The translations under genes were made by a program, and so were the position numbers. DNA of 64,000 bases from an uncultured Bacilli bacterium (lineage in GTDB: Bacteria > Bacillota_I > Bacilli_A > RF39 > UBA660): contig CALVRC010000001.1 in assembly GCA_944358445.1 (NCBI GenBank), forward strand, positions 60,726-124,725, in the 5' to 3' direction. How positions within the stretch are numbered: position 1 is the first letter of the stretch; every line of letters begins with the position of its first letter. The notes beneath the pieces are model-generated. The model saw only the letters and a program-made list of their open reading frames with translations. It was not told the DNA's origin and did not search any database. Positions 51,717 through 60,733 of this stretch are shown here, one piece after another.

Positions 51717-53862
51717 TATATTTAGTTTATATGGATCAATATTTATCGATAATGAAAAAGCTAACCAAGCTATTGATAAAACTTCTAAAAAAGGCGAGAG
51801 CTTTGCCTCTAAATTAGGTGGCGCATTTTCAACAGTAGGTAAAGGAGCTATTGCTTTAGGAGGTATGTTAGGTACCGCAGCTACTGCCATCGGAGGTATG
51901 GCTATTAATACCTCTAAAAATTTAGATCAAGCAATGAATTCATTTATTGCCCAGTCTAATATTTCCAAAAACGAAGCAGGCGAGTGGCAAAAAGCAATGG
52001 AAGAAATCTATAAAGGAAATTATGGAGAAAGTTTTGACGATATTGCTGATGCTATGGCAGTTGCTTCTCAACAACTTTATGAATTTGATGCCTCTCAAAT
52101 TAAAGATGTAACAGAAAACGCACTGGCATTAAGAGATGCATTTGGTATAGAAGTTAGCGACTCAATTCGAGCAACAAAATCATTAATCTGGCAATTCGGT
52201 GTATCTGCAGACGAAGCATATAATTTAATGGCTCAAGGCATACAAAATGGATTGGATTTTTCTGGGGAGTTCATTGATAATATTGACGAGTATTCAGTTC
52301 AGTTTAATAAATTGGGTTTATCAGCCGAAGATATGTTTAATATTTTTCAATCTGGTAGTGATGCTGGAGCATTTAACCTAGATAAAATAGGAGATGCAGT
52401 TAAAGAGTTTTCAATAAGAGCCATTGATGGTTCAGAAACGACAAAAGAAGGTTTTAAAGCCTTAGGTTTAGATGCTGATGAAATGGCCAAAAAGTTTGCA
52501 GCAGGCGGAGATACAGCAAAAGAGGCTTTTTATCAAGTTGTCGATGCTCTTGGCGATATGGAAGATCCATTAGCCCAAAATACAGCTGGTGTTAATTTAT
52601 TTGGTACTATGTGGGAAGATTTAGGACCAGAAGTAGTAACTCAATTAGGATCAATTCGTGATTTATATGATGGAACAGAAGAGTCAATGAATAAAATTAA
52701 AGCTGTTAAATATGACGATATTGGAAGTATGTTTGAAGGTTTAAAACGAAATGTTGAAATGCTTCTACTTCCTTTAGGAAATGCATTAATGCCTCTTATT
52801 GTAAGCCTAATGAATTTAATTATGGATAATATGCCATTAATAGAGAGCTTAATAAATCAAATAACCCCAGTTATTACTCAATTATTCACTTCATTAATGC
52901 CATCAATACAAACAATTATTGATACAGTTTTACCTTTAATTACAAATCTTATATCGGAAGTATTACCTATTTTAATAGAATTATTACAAATGATTTTACC
53001 ACCAGTTATGCAAATTGTAGAAGCTGTACTTCCAATATTTGTTGAATTAATTCAGATGTTATTACCTCCAATTATGCAAATAGTTGAAATGGTTTTACCG
53101 TTACTTGTAAGTTTAATTCAAATTATTACACCACTTTTACAACCATTATTAGCTTTATTACAGCCATTTATAGATTTATTTATGAGTTTAGTTACACCAC
53201 TACTTCAAATCGTAAATATGATCTTACCGCCAATCATAAGTCTTTTAACCAATATTATCGGTTTTATTTTACCGGCTTTACAAGCGGGTTTAACAATGGC
53301 ATCTAGTATTATTAGTGGTGTTTTCGGAGGTGCATTAAATAATATATCCGCAGTCCTTAACAATGTCAAAGGTGTTTTTAATGGAATTATAACCTTTGTT
53401 ACCGGCATTTTTACTGGTAATTGGAAAAAAGCCTGGCAAGGTGTAAAAGATATATTCAGTAATATTATTTCTGGTATTGGAAATATCTTTAAAGCACCTA
53501 TTAACTTTATCATAGACGCCATTAATGGTTTCATTAAAGGACTTAATAAAATTAAAATTCCAGACTGGGTGCCAGCAGTCGGAGGTAAAGGCTTAAATAT
53601 ACCATTAATAAAAAAATTAAGAGTTGGTATGGAATATGTTCCTTATGACGATATGCCAGCACTATTACACAAAGGAGAACGTGTATTGACAGCTGATGAG
53701 GCTAAAGAATATAAAGTTCAACAATCGGCAGTTACAAATAACGAAACAACTAATAACTGGAACTTAACTATTAATTCAACCGAGCCATTATCTCCAGCTG
53801 AAACCGCACGTAGAACAAGAAAAGCTATTCAAGAGCTTAACCTAAAATATGGAAAGGTGTGA
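51709..53862 (+). CDS. Tape measure protein, copy 2
   Basis: Same 717-residue ruler as 23056-25209, with the LLPPIMQIVE repeats. Confidence 0.93.
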   Translation: MASIFSLYGSIFIDNEKANQAIDKTSKKGESFASKLGGAFSTVGKGAIALGGMLGTAATAIGGMAINTSKNLDQAMNSFIAQSNISKNEAGEWQKAMEEIYKGNYGESFDDIADAMAVASQQLYEFDASQIKDVTENALALRDAFGIEVSDSIRATKSLIWQFGVSADEAYNLMAQGIQNGLDFSGEFIDNIDEYSVQFNKLGLSAEDMFNIFQSGSDAGAFNLDKIGDAVKEFSIRAIDGSETTKEGFKALGLDADEMAKKFAAGGDTAKEAFYQVVDALGDMEDPLAQNTAGVNLFGTMWEDLGPEVVTQLGSIRDLYDGTEESMNKIKAVKYDDIGSMFEGLKRNVEMLLLPLGNALMPLIVSLMNLIMDNMPLIESLINQITPVITQLFTSLMPSIQTIIDTVLPLITNLISEVLPILIELLQMILPPVMQIVEAVLPIFVELIQMLLPPIMQIVEMVLPLLVSLIQIITPLLQPLLALLQPFIDLFMSLVTPLLQIVNMILPPIISLLTNIIGFILPALQAGLTMASSIISGVFGGALNNISAVLNNVKGVFNGIITFVTGIFTGNWKKAWQGVKDIFSNIISGIGNIFKAPINFIIDAINGFIKGLNKIKIPDWVPAVGGKGLNIPLIKKLRVGMEYVPYDDMPALLHKGERVLTADEAKEYKVQQSAVTNNETTNNWNLTINSTEPLSPAETARRTRKAIQELNLKYGKV

Positions 53863-53866
53863 TTAT

Positions 53867-54730
53867 ATGGAAAGAACATTAATTTATAAAGATTATAAAG
53901 ATAGAATTGTTACTTTCACATATAAACCACCTTTTCTTTTAGGTATATGTGATGGCTTTCATGAAACAGCTGGAACTGTTAATACTGTAAGCTCTGCTTA
54001 TGGTGTTGGAACGACTTGGAATGGAACTTCTATTGACGAAAGAGATTTAACAATTAAAGGAACAATAACTGAAAACGTCCAAGAAAATCGTTTATTGTTA
54101 TTTGATATTTTTTCATTAAACACTCAAGGAACCTTATACTATTATGAGGGAAATATTGAGAGAAAGATAAATTGTGTTGTGGAAAGTGTATCAATTCCAG
54201 AAAAAGCTGGTGTAACTAGAAATTTTACAATCTCTTTAAAATGTCCAAACCCACGTTTTTCAGCTTTAGCATCAACCATATTATCAATGGCAACTTGGGC
54301 TCCAGCATTTAAGTTTCCACTTAAAATTTCAGCAGATAAAGGAATTAAGTTTGGTACAAAAAATACTACATCTATGGAAGTAGCTGAAAATACCACTGAA
54401 ATTGACTACGGTATGACAATTACTTTTAAAGCAAACGATAACGTAACTAACCCATACCTATTAAATGTAGATACAAGAGATATTATCCAAATTGAAAAAA
54501 TAATGTCAGCTGGAGATAAAATTATCATAACTACTCACATTGACAATAAAAATGTTGTTTTTATAGATGGAAAAACCGGACAAGAAGAAAATATAAATTA
54601 TCTAATAATGTATGGTAGTAAATACCTACAAATACCTAGTGGAACTAGCACTTTTAGAAGTGGTGCTGATAGTGGAGAAGATAACCTCGAAACAACTGTG
54701 GAATTCTTACCAGAATATGAGGCAGTATAA
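53867..54730 (+). CDS. Distal tail protein (Dit-like), copy 2
   Basis: Same as 25214-26077. Confidence 0.85.
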   Translation: MERTLIYKDYKDRIVTFTYKPPFLLGICDGFHETAGTVNTVSSAYGVGTTWNGTSIDERDLTIKGTITENVQENRLLLFDIFSLNTQGTLYYYEGNIERKINCVVESVSIPEKAGVTRNFTISLKCPNPRFSALASTILSMATWAPAFKFPLKISADKGIKFGTKNTTSMEVAENTTEIDYGMTITFKANDNVTNPYLLNVDTRDIIQIEKIMSAGDKIIITTHIDNKNVVFIDGKTGQEENINYLIMYGSKYLQIPSGTSTFRSGADSGEDNLETTVEFLPEYEAV

Positions 54731-55785
54731 TGAAACCCATATCATTAAATATATATGATCGTGATTTGAAGTTCCTAGGTGTAATAGATAGTTATAGTTC
54801 TTTGAGGTGGAGAAGAAAATACTTTGAAACTGGAGAGTTTGAATTAAGTATAAACCCAACAGCTAATAATTATCGATTATTAAACTATGATAATATTGTC
54901 GTACGTAGTGATTTAACAGAGAATGACGAGTTTGGTATTATTGAGTCTTGGAAAATTAAAGATGATGGAAAAAAGGTAACTATTTCAGTATATGGTAGCT
55001 TTGGACTATCATTATTAAATAGACGTATTATAAAAACTCGTATAAATTATAGTGGAAATTATATAGGAGCTTTTAGAGCTCTTTTAAATAATATGACGCC
55101 TTTTTCACTATTAGAAATTACAGACAGTGATATACAAAATAATGGTGTAGTAGATTTCCAATGTACATATAAAAATGTATATGATTATCATGAAAAATTA
55201 TCACGTGCATCTAATATAGGCGGGAAAATATTAGCTGATTTAGAGCATAAGAAATACAAGTATGTAAATTACGTAGGTAAAGATCGTACTGACGAGCAAA
55301 AAATAAATACAAGATATGAATTTAGCGAAGATAGATCTAATTTAGCAGAGTCAGAATATACATACGATCAAAAAAGTGTAATTACCGATGTTTTAGTTGG
55401 TGGAACTGGAGAAGACGACGATAGAATATTACGCGAAGTTACTAATACTACTAGCTCTACACATGACTTCGATATTAGAGAGGCATTTGTAGATGCAAAG
55501 AGTGAAAGTAATAAAGACTTAAGTACAGACGAATATAATGCTATATTAGATAATTTAGGTCAAGAAAAATTAAGTGGTCCAACAGAGTCGTTCGAGGCTG
55601 ATATAACACCGACAGATTATAGAAAATATTGGGACCTAGGCGACATTGTAAATATAAAAAAAGAAAGCTGGGATATGAGCCAAAAACAAAGAATTACTGA
55701 AGTTGAAGAAGTTATCGAGAAAGGAAAATATACTGTAACACCAGTATATGGTAACCCAGTTGCCGAAACATTTACTAATGAATAA
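54730..55785 (+). CDS. Gp37-like baseplate hub protein, copy 2
   Basis: Same as 26077-27132. Confidence 0.85.
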   Translation: MKPISLNIYDRDLKFLGVIDSYSSLRWRRKYFETGEFELSINPTANNYRLLNYDNIVVRSDLTENDEFGIIESWKIKDDGKKVTISVYGSFGLSLLNRRIIKTRINYSGNYIGAFRALLNNMTPFSLLEITDSDIQNNGVVDFQCTYKNVYDYHEKLSRASNIGGKILADLEHKKYKYVNYVGKDRTDEQKINTRYEFSEDRSNLAESEYTYDQKSVITDVLVGGTGEDDDRILREVTNTTSSTHDFDIREAFVDAKSESNKDLSTDEYNAILDNLGQEKLSGPTESFEADITPTDYRKYWDLGDIVNIKKESWDMSQKQRITEVEEVIEKGKYTVTPVYGNPVAETFTNE

Positions 55786-55803
55786 TTAAAAGGAGGGTAA
55801 GAA

Positions 55804-56460
55804 ATGGAAAAATACGGTTTTTTTAATGACGTAAATGATGATAGGGTTTACTTTTCCGAAGATTTTGCACGTTATTTTAAAAAATATTTTACTAATGGTG
55901 TCTTCAATAATGAATTAAAAGTAACGGCTAATAATGATATGACAATTACAATAGCACCAGGAGATGCTAATATTGAAGGTTATAGATATACAAATACCGA
56001 AGATCTTATTAAGACTATTGACAATGCTGATGGCACATTATCAAGAATAGATAATGTTGTATTAAGATTAGATCTAACTAATCGGTTAATATCTATACTA
56101 GTGGTTAAAGGATCGTTTGCTTCTAGTCCAGAAGCTCCAGCATTAGTTAGAAATGCAACCACTTATGATTTAAGACTTGCAAAAATAACAATAAGTCCAG
56201 GAGCCACTAGTATTGCACAAGACGATATAGAAGACACTAGACTTAATAGTGCTGATTGTGGAAATGTAGTGTCTACTGTTCAACAATTAGACACAGAGGA
56301 TATTTTTGTACAATATCAAACAGCATTTGACCAATGGTTTGAACAAATAAAAGGACAATTATCAACAGACCAAGCTGGAAATTTACAAAATCAAATTGAC
56401 GATATAAATGATTTACTAATATTTGACACAACAGTTATTGAAGTAGAGGAGGTAGAATAA
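55804..56460 (+). CDS. Baseplate/upper tail fibre protein, copy 2
   Basis: Same as 27151-27807. Confidence 0.8.
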   Translation: MEKYGFFNDVNDDRVYFSEDFARYFKKYFTNGVFNNELKVTANNDMTITIAPGDANIEGYRYTNTEDLIKTIDNADGTLSRIDNVVLRLDLTNRLISILVVKGSFASSPEAPALVRNATTYDLRLAKITISPGATSIAQDDIEDTRLNSADCGNVVSTVQQLDTEDIFVQYQTAFDQWFEQIKGQLSTDQAGNLQNQIDDINDLLIFDTTVIEVEEVE

Positions 56461-56558
56461 TGTTAAAGTTATTTATCAAAAAACTTACTAATATATATAT
56501 ATATATATATATGGCTTACGCCAATACAATTATTACAAGAAGGGAGGTTGTTTACTAA
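56460..56558 (+). CDS. Small (AT)11-containing frame, copy 2
   Basis: Same as 27807-27905; the AT tract (56491-56512) also has 11 units, so both copies are in the same closed state. Confidence 0.5.
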   Translation: MLKLFIKKLTNIYIYIYMAYANTIITRREVVY

Positions 56559-56620
56559 CAATAAAACAATCTCTCTTTTATTTGGGAAGGAGGGAGTGCT
56601 ATTAAATAAGCATTCTCTCC
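56542..56620 (+). terminator. Terminator and second hairpin before the tail collar gene, copy 2
   Basis: Hairpins at 56542-56575 (followed by TTTTATTT) and 56589-56620, as at 27889-27967. Confidence 0.65.
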
Positions 56621-56630
56621 GTGATGTTGC

Positions 56631-57044
56631 ATGAGATTTTTAGGTGGTATATGGAAAAGAAAAATTAATGGAGAAACATTAGATTATTATCCATGTCCAT
56701 ATATGGTTGGAGATATTCTTATCACCACTAATGGCATAAGCCCAAAAATAAGATACCCAGGTACAGAGTGGGAAGAACTACCAGAAGAAGCGTATCTAAT
56801 GATTGCAAGTTCAAAATATACAGTTAAAAGTACTGGGGGAGAAAATGAAGTAACGCTTACTATTAATCATATTCCACCACATACACATACTTTGCCAGGA
56901 GCAGGAAGTGGTAGTGGTCAAACTACACTTGTGAGGGCAAATACGCAAGTTGCTAGTGTGCAAAGTTATTCAACAGGTGGTGGCGAGCCTCATAATAATA
57001 TGCCAAGATTTTATGCAATATATGGTTATAGAAGAATAGCTTGA
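56631..57044 (+). CDS. Tail collar-like receptor-binding protein, copy 2
   Basis: Same as 27978-28391; PPHTHT metal-binding motif. Confidence 0.78.
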   Translation: MRFLGGIWKRKINGETLDYYPCPYMVGDILITTNGISPKIRYPGTEWEELPEEAYLMIASSKYTVKSTGGENEVTLTINHIPPHTHTLPGAGSGSGQTTLVRANTQVASVQSYSTGGGEPHNNMPRFYAIYGYRRIA

Positions 57045-57060
57045 GTTATAGTGCATATTT

Positions 57061-57519
57061 ATGAAAGTATTTCAAAAATTTTTTAAAGATAATCAAAAAT
57101 TAAATGCTAATGAAATAGCAATTGAGACAGATAATAATAAATTTCAAACATTGAATAAATTTTTGCAAAAACAAAAAACATTTCAGTCAGCAGAAGAAGT
57201 AATTGGTACATGGATAGATGGAAAAGAAATATATAGACGTGTATTTCAGATTTCAAGTCTATCGGACATAGATTTAACAGATAATTTAGATACTCTTATA
57301 TCAATATCATGTACATTTCAAAATAAAAACAACTCACAATGGCGACTTGTTCCGTGGGTAGGTGTTTCTAATAACAACTATTCTTTTGCCTCTTATGCAG
57401 GAAGTTTTTATATAAATTATGTTAACAATGTTTGGAGATTAGTTTGGCAAGCAGGAAGTGATTTAACAAACATAAAAAAAGGCGTTGTTATTTTAACATA
57501 CACAAAACAAACAACATAA
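57061..57519 (+). CDS. Tail fibre protein A, copy 2
   Basis: Same as 28408-28866. Confidence 0.68.
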   Translation: MKVFQKFFKDNQKLNANEIAIETDNNKFQTLNKFLQKQKTFQSAEEVIGTWIDGKEIYRRVFQISSLSDIDLTDNLDTLISISCTFQNKNNSQWRLVPWVGVSNNNYSFASYAGSFYINYVNNVWRLVWQAGSDLTNIKKGVVILTYTKQTT

Positions 57520-57556
57520 TGTTTTTATGAGAGATAAATTGTTAGTAAAAATATTT

Positions 57557-58108
57557 ATGAAAATATTTCAAAAATTTTTTAAAGATAATCAAAAACTAAA
57601 TGCTGATGAAATAGCAATTAAGATAGAAAATAATAAATTTCAACAATTAAATAAATATTTAGGTGATTTATTAGATTTAAACACAACTGATAAATCAAGT
57701 TTAGTTAGTGCGATTAATGAATTGTTGCCAGTTGTTTTATACGAAACAGAAAAAGTTTATAGTTCTGTTGCAAATGATACAGTAATCACACTGAATGATG
57801 ATATCACAAATTATAGAAGAATTAAAGTATATGGAATTTCAAATAACGGTAATCTCACATATATGGAATTATCTAATCCATCTGTAAATAATGTTTTTTC
57901 ACTAAACTATTTTAGTAATGGTAATAGGTCAGGTGAATATGCTTTTTCTACTATATTTAGAAATTTTATAATTCAAAGCAACACACAAATTCGATACGAT
58001 ACAGGGACACAATTAGCTTCACGTATAACTTCAAATAATAATCTTCATGGTTATGTTGTTGATGTTCAAACAATTAAGATTTATAAAATTTTAGGATATA
58101 AAAATTAG
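57557..58108 (+). CDS. Tail fibre protein B, copy 2
   Basis: Same as 28904-29455; paralogous N-terminus to fibre A. Confidence 0.68.
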   Translation: MKIFQKFFKDNQKLNADEIAIKIENNKFQQLNKYLGDLLDLNTTDKSSLVSAINELLPVVLYETEKVYSSVANDTVITLNDDITNYRRIKVYGISNNGNLTYMELSNPSVNNVFSLNYFSNGNRSGEYAFSTIFRNFIIQSNTQIRYDTGTQLASRITSNNNLHGYVVDVQTIKIYKILGYKN

Positions 58109-58121
58109 AAGGGAGTAGTAT

Positions 58122-58565
58122 GTGGAAATAATAAACTTTATAATTCACAATTTTAGTAATTTATTTGTTATTCTTGGAGTGTTTGGTATAGCAGTTGAAA
58201 CGTCTCCAAAAATAAAATGGAACCCTTATTCGGATATATTAAAATTTATAGGAAAAAAAGTAAACGAAGAAACTAACAAAAAAGTCGAAAATTTAACCAG
58301 CGAAGTAAATAACATTAAAAACAAACTACATGAAGACAAAAAGAAAGAATATTCTATCATGATTTCTAATTTTGCAAGCGACTTAAAACATGGTGAAATT
58401 AAGAGTGAGAGCCAATTTATTGCAATTATAGAGTTATGTGATGAATATGTCGCTAACGGTTGGAATGGGAAAATAAAGCTAGATACTGCATTCATAAAAG
58501 AAGAATATATTAGATTCGCCAACAAGGTTAAAAACGGAGATTTCGTAATTAAAGGAGGTAAATAA
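58122..58565 (+). CDS. Membrane-anchored coiled-coil protein before the holin, copy 2
   Basis: Same as 29469-29912; GTG start. Confidence 0.62.
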   Translation: MEIINFIIHNFSNLFVILGVFGIAVETSPKIKWNPYSDILKFIGKKVNEETNKKVENLTSEVNNIKNKLHEDKKKEYSIMISNFASDLKHGEIKSESQFIAIIELCDEYVANGWNGKIKLDTAFIKEEYIRFANKVKNGDFVIKGGK

Positions 58566-58566
58566 A

Positions 58567-58833
58567 ATGGATTTAAGTTTTTTAAGTGAATTTATTAATT
58601 TGGGAATATTAGGTATATGCCTTTGTGTCGGTTATGTTATTAAAACAAGCCTAGACTTTATACCTAATAAATATATTCCAGTTATTATGCTTGTATTAGG
58701 TACTGTTTTAGGAATAGTTACTAATTTAAATGATTTAAGTGTTGATGTAGTACTTACTGGTATGGTTAGTGGACTAGCTTCAACTGGTATGTATGAGATG
58801 TTTAAAAATTTAATTAATAAGGAGAGTGATTAG
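58567..58833 (+). CDS. Holin, copy 2
   Basis: Same 88-residue holin as 29914-30180. Confidence 0.82.
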   Translation: MDLSFLSEFINLGILGICLCVGYVIKTSLDFIPNKYIPVIMLVLGTVLGIVTNLNDLSVDVVLTGMVSGLASTGMYEMFKNLINKESD

Positions 58834-58834
58834 T

Positions 58835-59746
58835 ATGAAAATATTATTAAGTGCTGGGCACGGTGGAACTGATGGAGGATCTACCGGTGCTGACAGAGGC
58901 AAAGAAAAAGATAGAACTATTAATTTAGCTAATAAAGTAGCAAATTATTTGAAAAATGCTGGTCATACAGTAACTGTTAATACCGAAAAAACATCAAATG
59001 GATCATGGCGTTTTAAAAACAGAAGTGGTTACGACTTCGCTTTATCAATTCACTTTAATGCATTCGATGGTACAGCTACTGGAACAGAGTGTTGGTATAA
59101 AGGAACACAAAAGAAAGCCAGTACGTTATCCAGTGCCGTTGCCAATGTATTAGAAATTAAAAATAGAGGAGCCAAAGCAACAACTACGCTTTATATGATG
59201 AATATTGGTTTTGATAATTTACTCGAAGTATGTTTTCACGATAATTCAAACGATTTAAACAAGTATAATGCTAATATAGATAAAGTAGCAAAGGCAATTG
59301 CTGATACAATTAATGGTGGATCAACAGGTGGTTCTACATCTAGTAGTTCAAATAACAACTCAACAAGTGCAAGTTCTTATAATGGTAACTCTATTGTTGA
59401 CTACTTAAAGAGCATTGGTCAAGATAGTTCTTATAATAACAGAAAAAAACTAGCTCAAGCTCATGGCATCAGCAATTACACAGGTACTGCTGCGCAAAAT
59501 ACTAAATTATTAAACATTTTAAGAGGTAGTGGATCAAGTAGTAGCTCTAACAATAGTAGTTATTATCCTAAATACAATGGATCTACTTCTTCCATTGTAG
59601 ATGCTCTTAAATCTATTGGTGTTGATAGTTCATACAATAACAGAGAAAATATAGCCAAGAAAAACGGAATTAGTAATTATAGTGGAAGTGCCTCACAAAA
59701 CACTCACTTATTAAATCTTTTAAAACAAGAAAAATTAAAAAAATAA
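58835..59746 (+). CDS. N-acetylmuramoyl-L-alanine amidase (endolysin), copy 2
   Basis: Same as 30182-31093; His9, Glu24, His73, Glu131 and two C-terminal repeats. Confidence 0.93.
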   Translation: MKILLSAGHGGTDGGSTGADRGKEKDRTINLANKVANYLKNAGHTVTVNTEKTSNGSWRFKNRSGYDFALSIHFNAFDGTATGTECWYKGTQKKASTLSSAVANVLEIKNRGAKATTTLYMMNIGFDNLLEVCFHDNSNDLNKYNANIDKVAKAIADTINGGSTGGSTSSSSNNNSTSASSYNGNSIVDYLKSIGQDSSYNNRKKLAQAHGISNYTGTAAQNTKLLNILRGSGSSSSSNNSSYYPKYNGSTSSIVDALKSIGVDSSYNNRENIAKKNGISNYSGSASQNTHLLNLLKQEKLKK

Positions 59747-59753
59747 TAAAAAT

Positions 59754-59831
59754 GCCCGGGTTTATTGCCTGGGCTATTTTTTTGTGCTATAATCTAATTG
59801 AAGCAATGCTAGTATAGGTTGCTTCATTTTT
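59754..59831 (+). terminator. Late terminator and second hairpin, copy 2
   Basis: GCCCGGG/CCTGGGC terminator (59754-59783) and the promoter-like/hairpin element (59765-59831), as at 31101-31178. Confidence 0.78.
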
Positions 59832-59872
59832 ATTTTAATAGAACACTATCCTTATTATATGTGTAGCTTATT

Positions 59873-60091
59873 TTATTGATAACATAATTGTGTCAATTCT
59901 TCAGTACCAATATCCGTAAGTAAAGCCTTTCCTCTATCATCAGGCATATTGTATCTTTGATCTAAATACTGCCATGAAGCTGCAAGCTCACCAGCTGGCC
60001 CACCATATTGTGTTAAAATACATTTTGCCATTTGTAAATTTTTCTTTTTAATATTTACTGGATATTGTAATTTTTTTTCATATTTCCACAT
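59873..60091 (-). CDS. cotJC: cotJC 5' part (manganese-catalase-like spore coat protein), cut by the prophage
   Basis: Codes for residues 1-65 of CotJC (MWKYEKKLQYPVNIKKKN start; GGPAGELAASWQYLDQRY with the first metal Glu; DIGTEE with the bridging Glu). It then runs seven codons into phage sequence (LTQLCYQ) and stops at 59873. The missing half is at 2228-2593. AGGAGG ribosome site; starts 9 nt after the cotJAB stop, so it is the second gene of that operon. The native protein is an inner-coat component packaged with CotJA and CotJB. Confidence 0.9.
   Translation of the reverse strand: MWKYEKKLQYPVNIKKKNLQMAKCILTQYGGPAGELAASWQYLDQRYNMPDDRGKALLTDIGTEELTQLCYQ
59898..59901. other. attR: phage-chromosome junction in cotJC
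   Basis: Core TCTT with the left attP arm (TGATAA 59877-59882, TTGT 59888-59891) before it and cotJC sequence (CAGTACCAATATCC) after it. Predicted crossover at TC 59898-59899. Confidence 0.85.
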
Positions 60092-60100
60092 ATAAACCTC

Positions 60101-60625
60101 CTAATTGTTTTCCCATGGCCAAGGCATATTATTCCAAGTCCATGGATACCCTTCATTTGAATTTACTAAAAGTGGACCATACTTACTTTCGTATTCTCTT
60201 CTAGCCGCTTTCGCATCCGCACTAAGTTGGTTAAATAAATCAATCATCGATCTGTCATTTGGGTGTGTATCTAAATACAAATTAATGTCGTGAGCCGCAA
60301 AAGCATAAGCATCCACCTTCGTTAATAGTTCAGCTTGTTCATTCATAGGCTTAACATCATAAGGTCTTGAAAGCTTATATTGATTAAATAAATTTGGAAA
60401 CATATTACCTCTAATAAATCCATTATATACATCATATAATTCATTTGGTGTTGTTTTACCATCAAATCCACATTTATTAAAGTTCATATTATCTCCAGCT
60501 TGCTTACTTAGTCTTTTAGTAAGTTCATTATTTTGAACTGGCATATTAACTTGAGGCATAGCTTCTGGATAAGCAATCATAAACTCATTTGGAAACATTC
60601 CACCCATATTTACATAGTTATTCAT
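60101..60625 (-). CDS. cotJB: Fused CotJA-CotJB spore coat protein
   Basis: A 174-residue protein that joins two normally separate coat proteins. Residues about 60-88 (PNELYDVYNGFIRGNMFPNL) are the CotJA signature. Residues about 97-172 (KVDAYAFAAHDINLYLDTHP, FNQLSADAKAARREYESKYGPL) are CotJB. In Bacillus subtilis, cotJA, cotJB and cotJC form one operon transcribed in the mother cell. The fusion keeps that order here. GAGGAGGG site. The first 50 residues are Met/Asn/Pro rich and not conserved. Confidence 0.85.
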   Translation of the reverse strand: MNNYVNMGGMFPNEFMIAYPEAMPQVNMPVQNNELTKRLSKQAGDNMNFNKCGFDGKTTPNELYDVYNGFIRGNMFPNLFNQYKLSRPYDVKPMNEQAELLTKVDAYAFAAHDINLYLDTHPNDRSMIDLFNQLSADAKAARREYESKYGPLLVNSNEGYPWTWNNMPWPWENN

Positions 60626-60646
60626 CTAATTACCCTCCTCGAAAAT

Positions 60647-60676
60647 ATTTTATGAATAAATGTTTAAAGAGTATGG
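60647..60676 (-). promoter_or_regulatory. Possible sigma-E promoter of the cotJ operon
   Basis: On the minus strand CCATACT (60676-60670), 15-nt spacer, CATAAAAT (60654-60647). The -10 matches seven of eight bases of the sigma-E consensus CATACAAT and the -35 five of seven of KMATATT. This agrees with mother-cell expression of cotJ genes in Bacillus. Confidence 0.5.
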
Positions 60677-60685
60677 GCAAAAAAC

Positions 60686-60714
60686 TTGTATTTATAACTA
60701 ATTTTTAGTATGAT
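60686..60714 (+). promoter_or_regulatory. Promoter of the SNF2 helicase gene
   Basis: TTGTAT (60686-60691), 17-nt spacer, TATGAT (60709-60714); transcription would start just before the GAGGTGAT ribosome site. Confidence 0.6.
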
Positions 60715-60733
60715 AAAAAAATGAGGTGATCCT

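Larger units (their letters stand above)
31245..59897. mobile_element. Siphovirus prophage, copy 2 (28,653 bp)
   Basis: Second head-to-tail unit. Every gene has the same predicted protein as in copy 1, and the (AT)11 tract has the same length, so the duplication is very recent or an assembly product. It is bounded by attP on the left and attR on the right. Confidence 0.92.
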
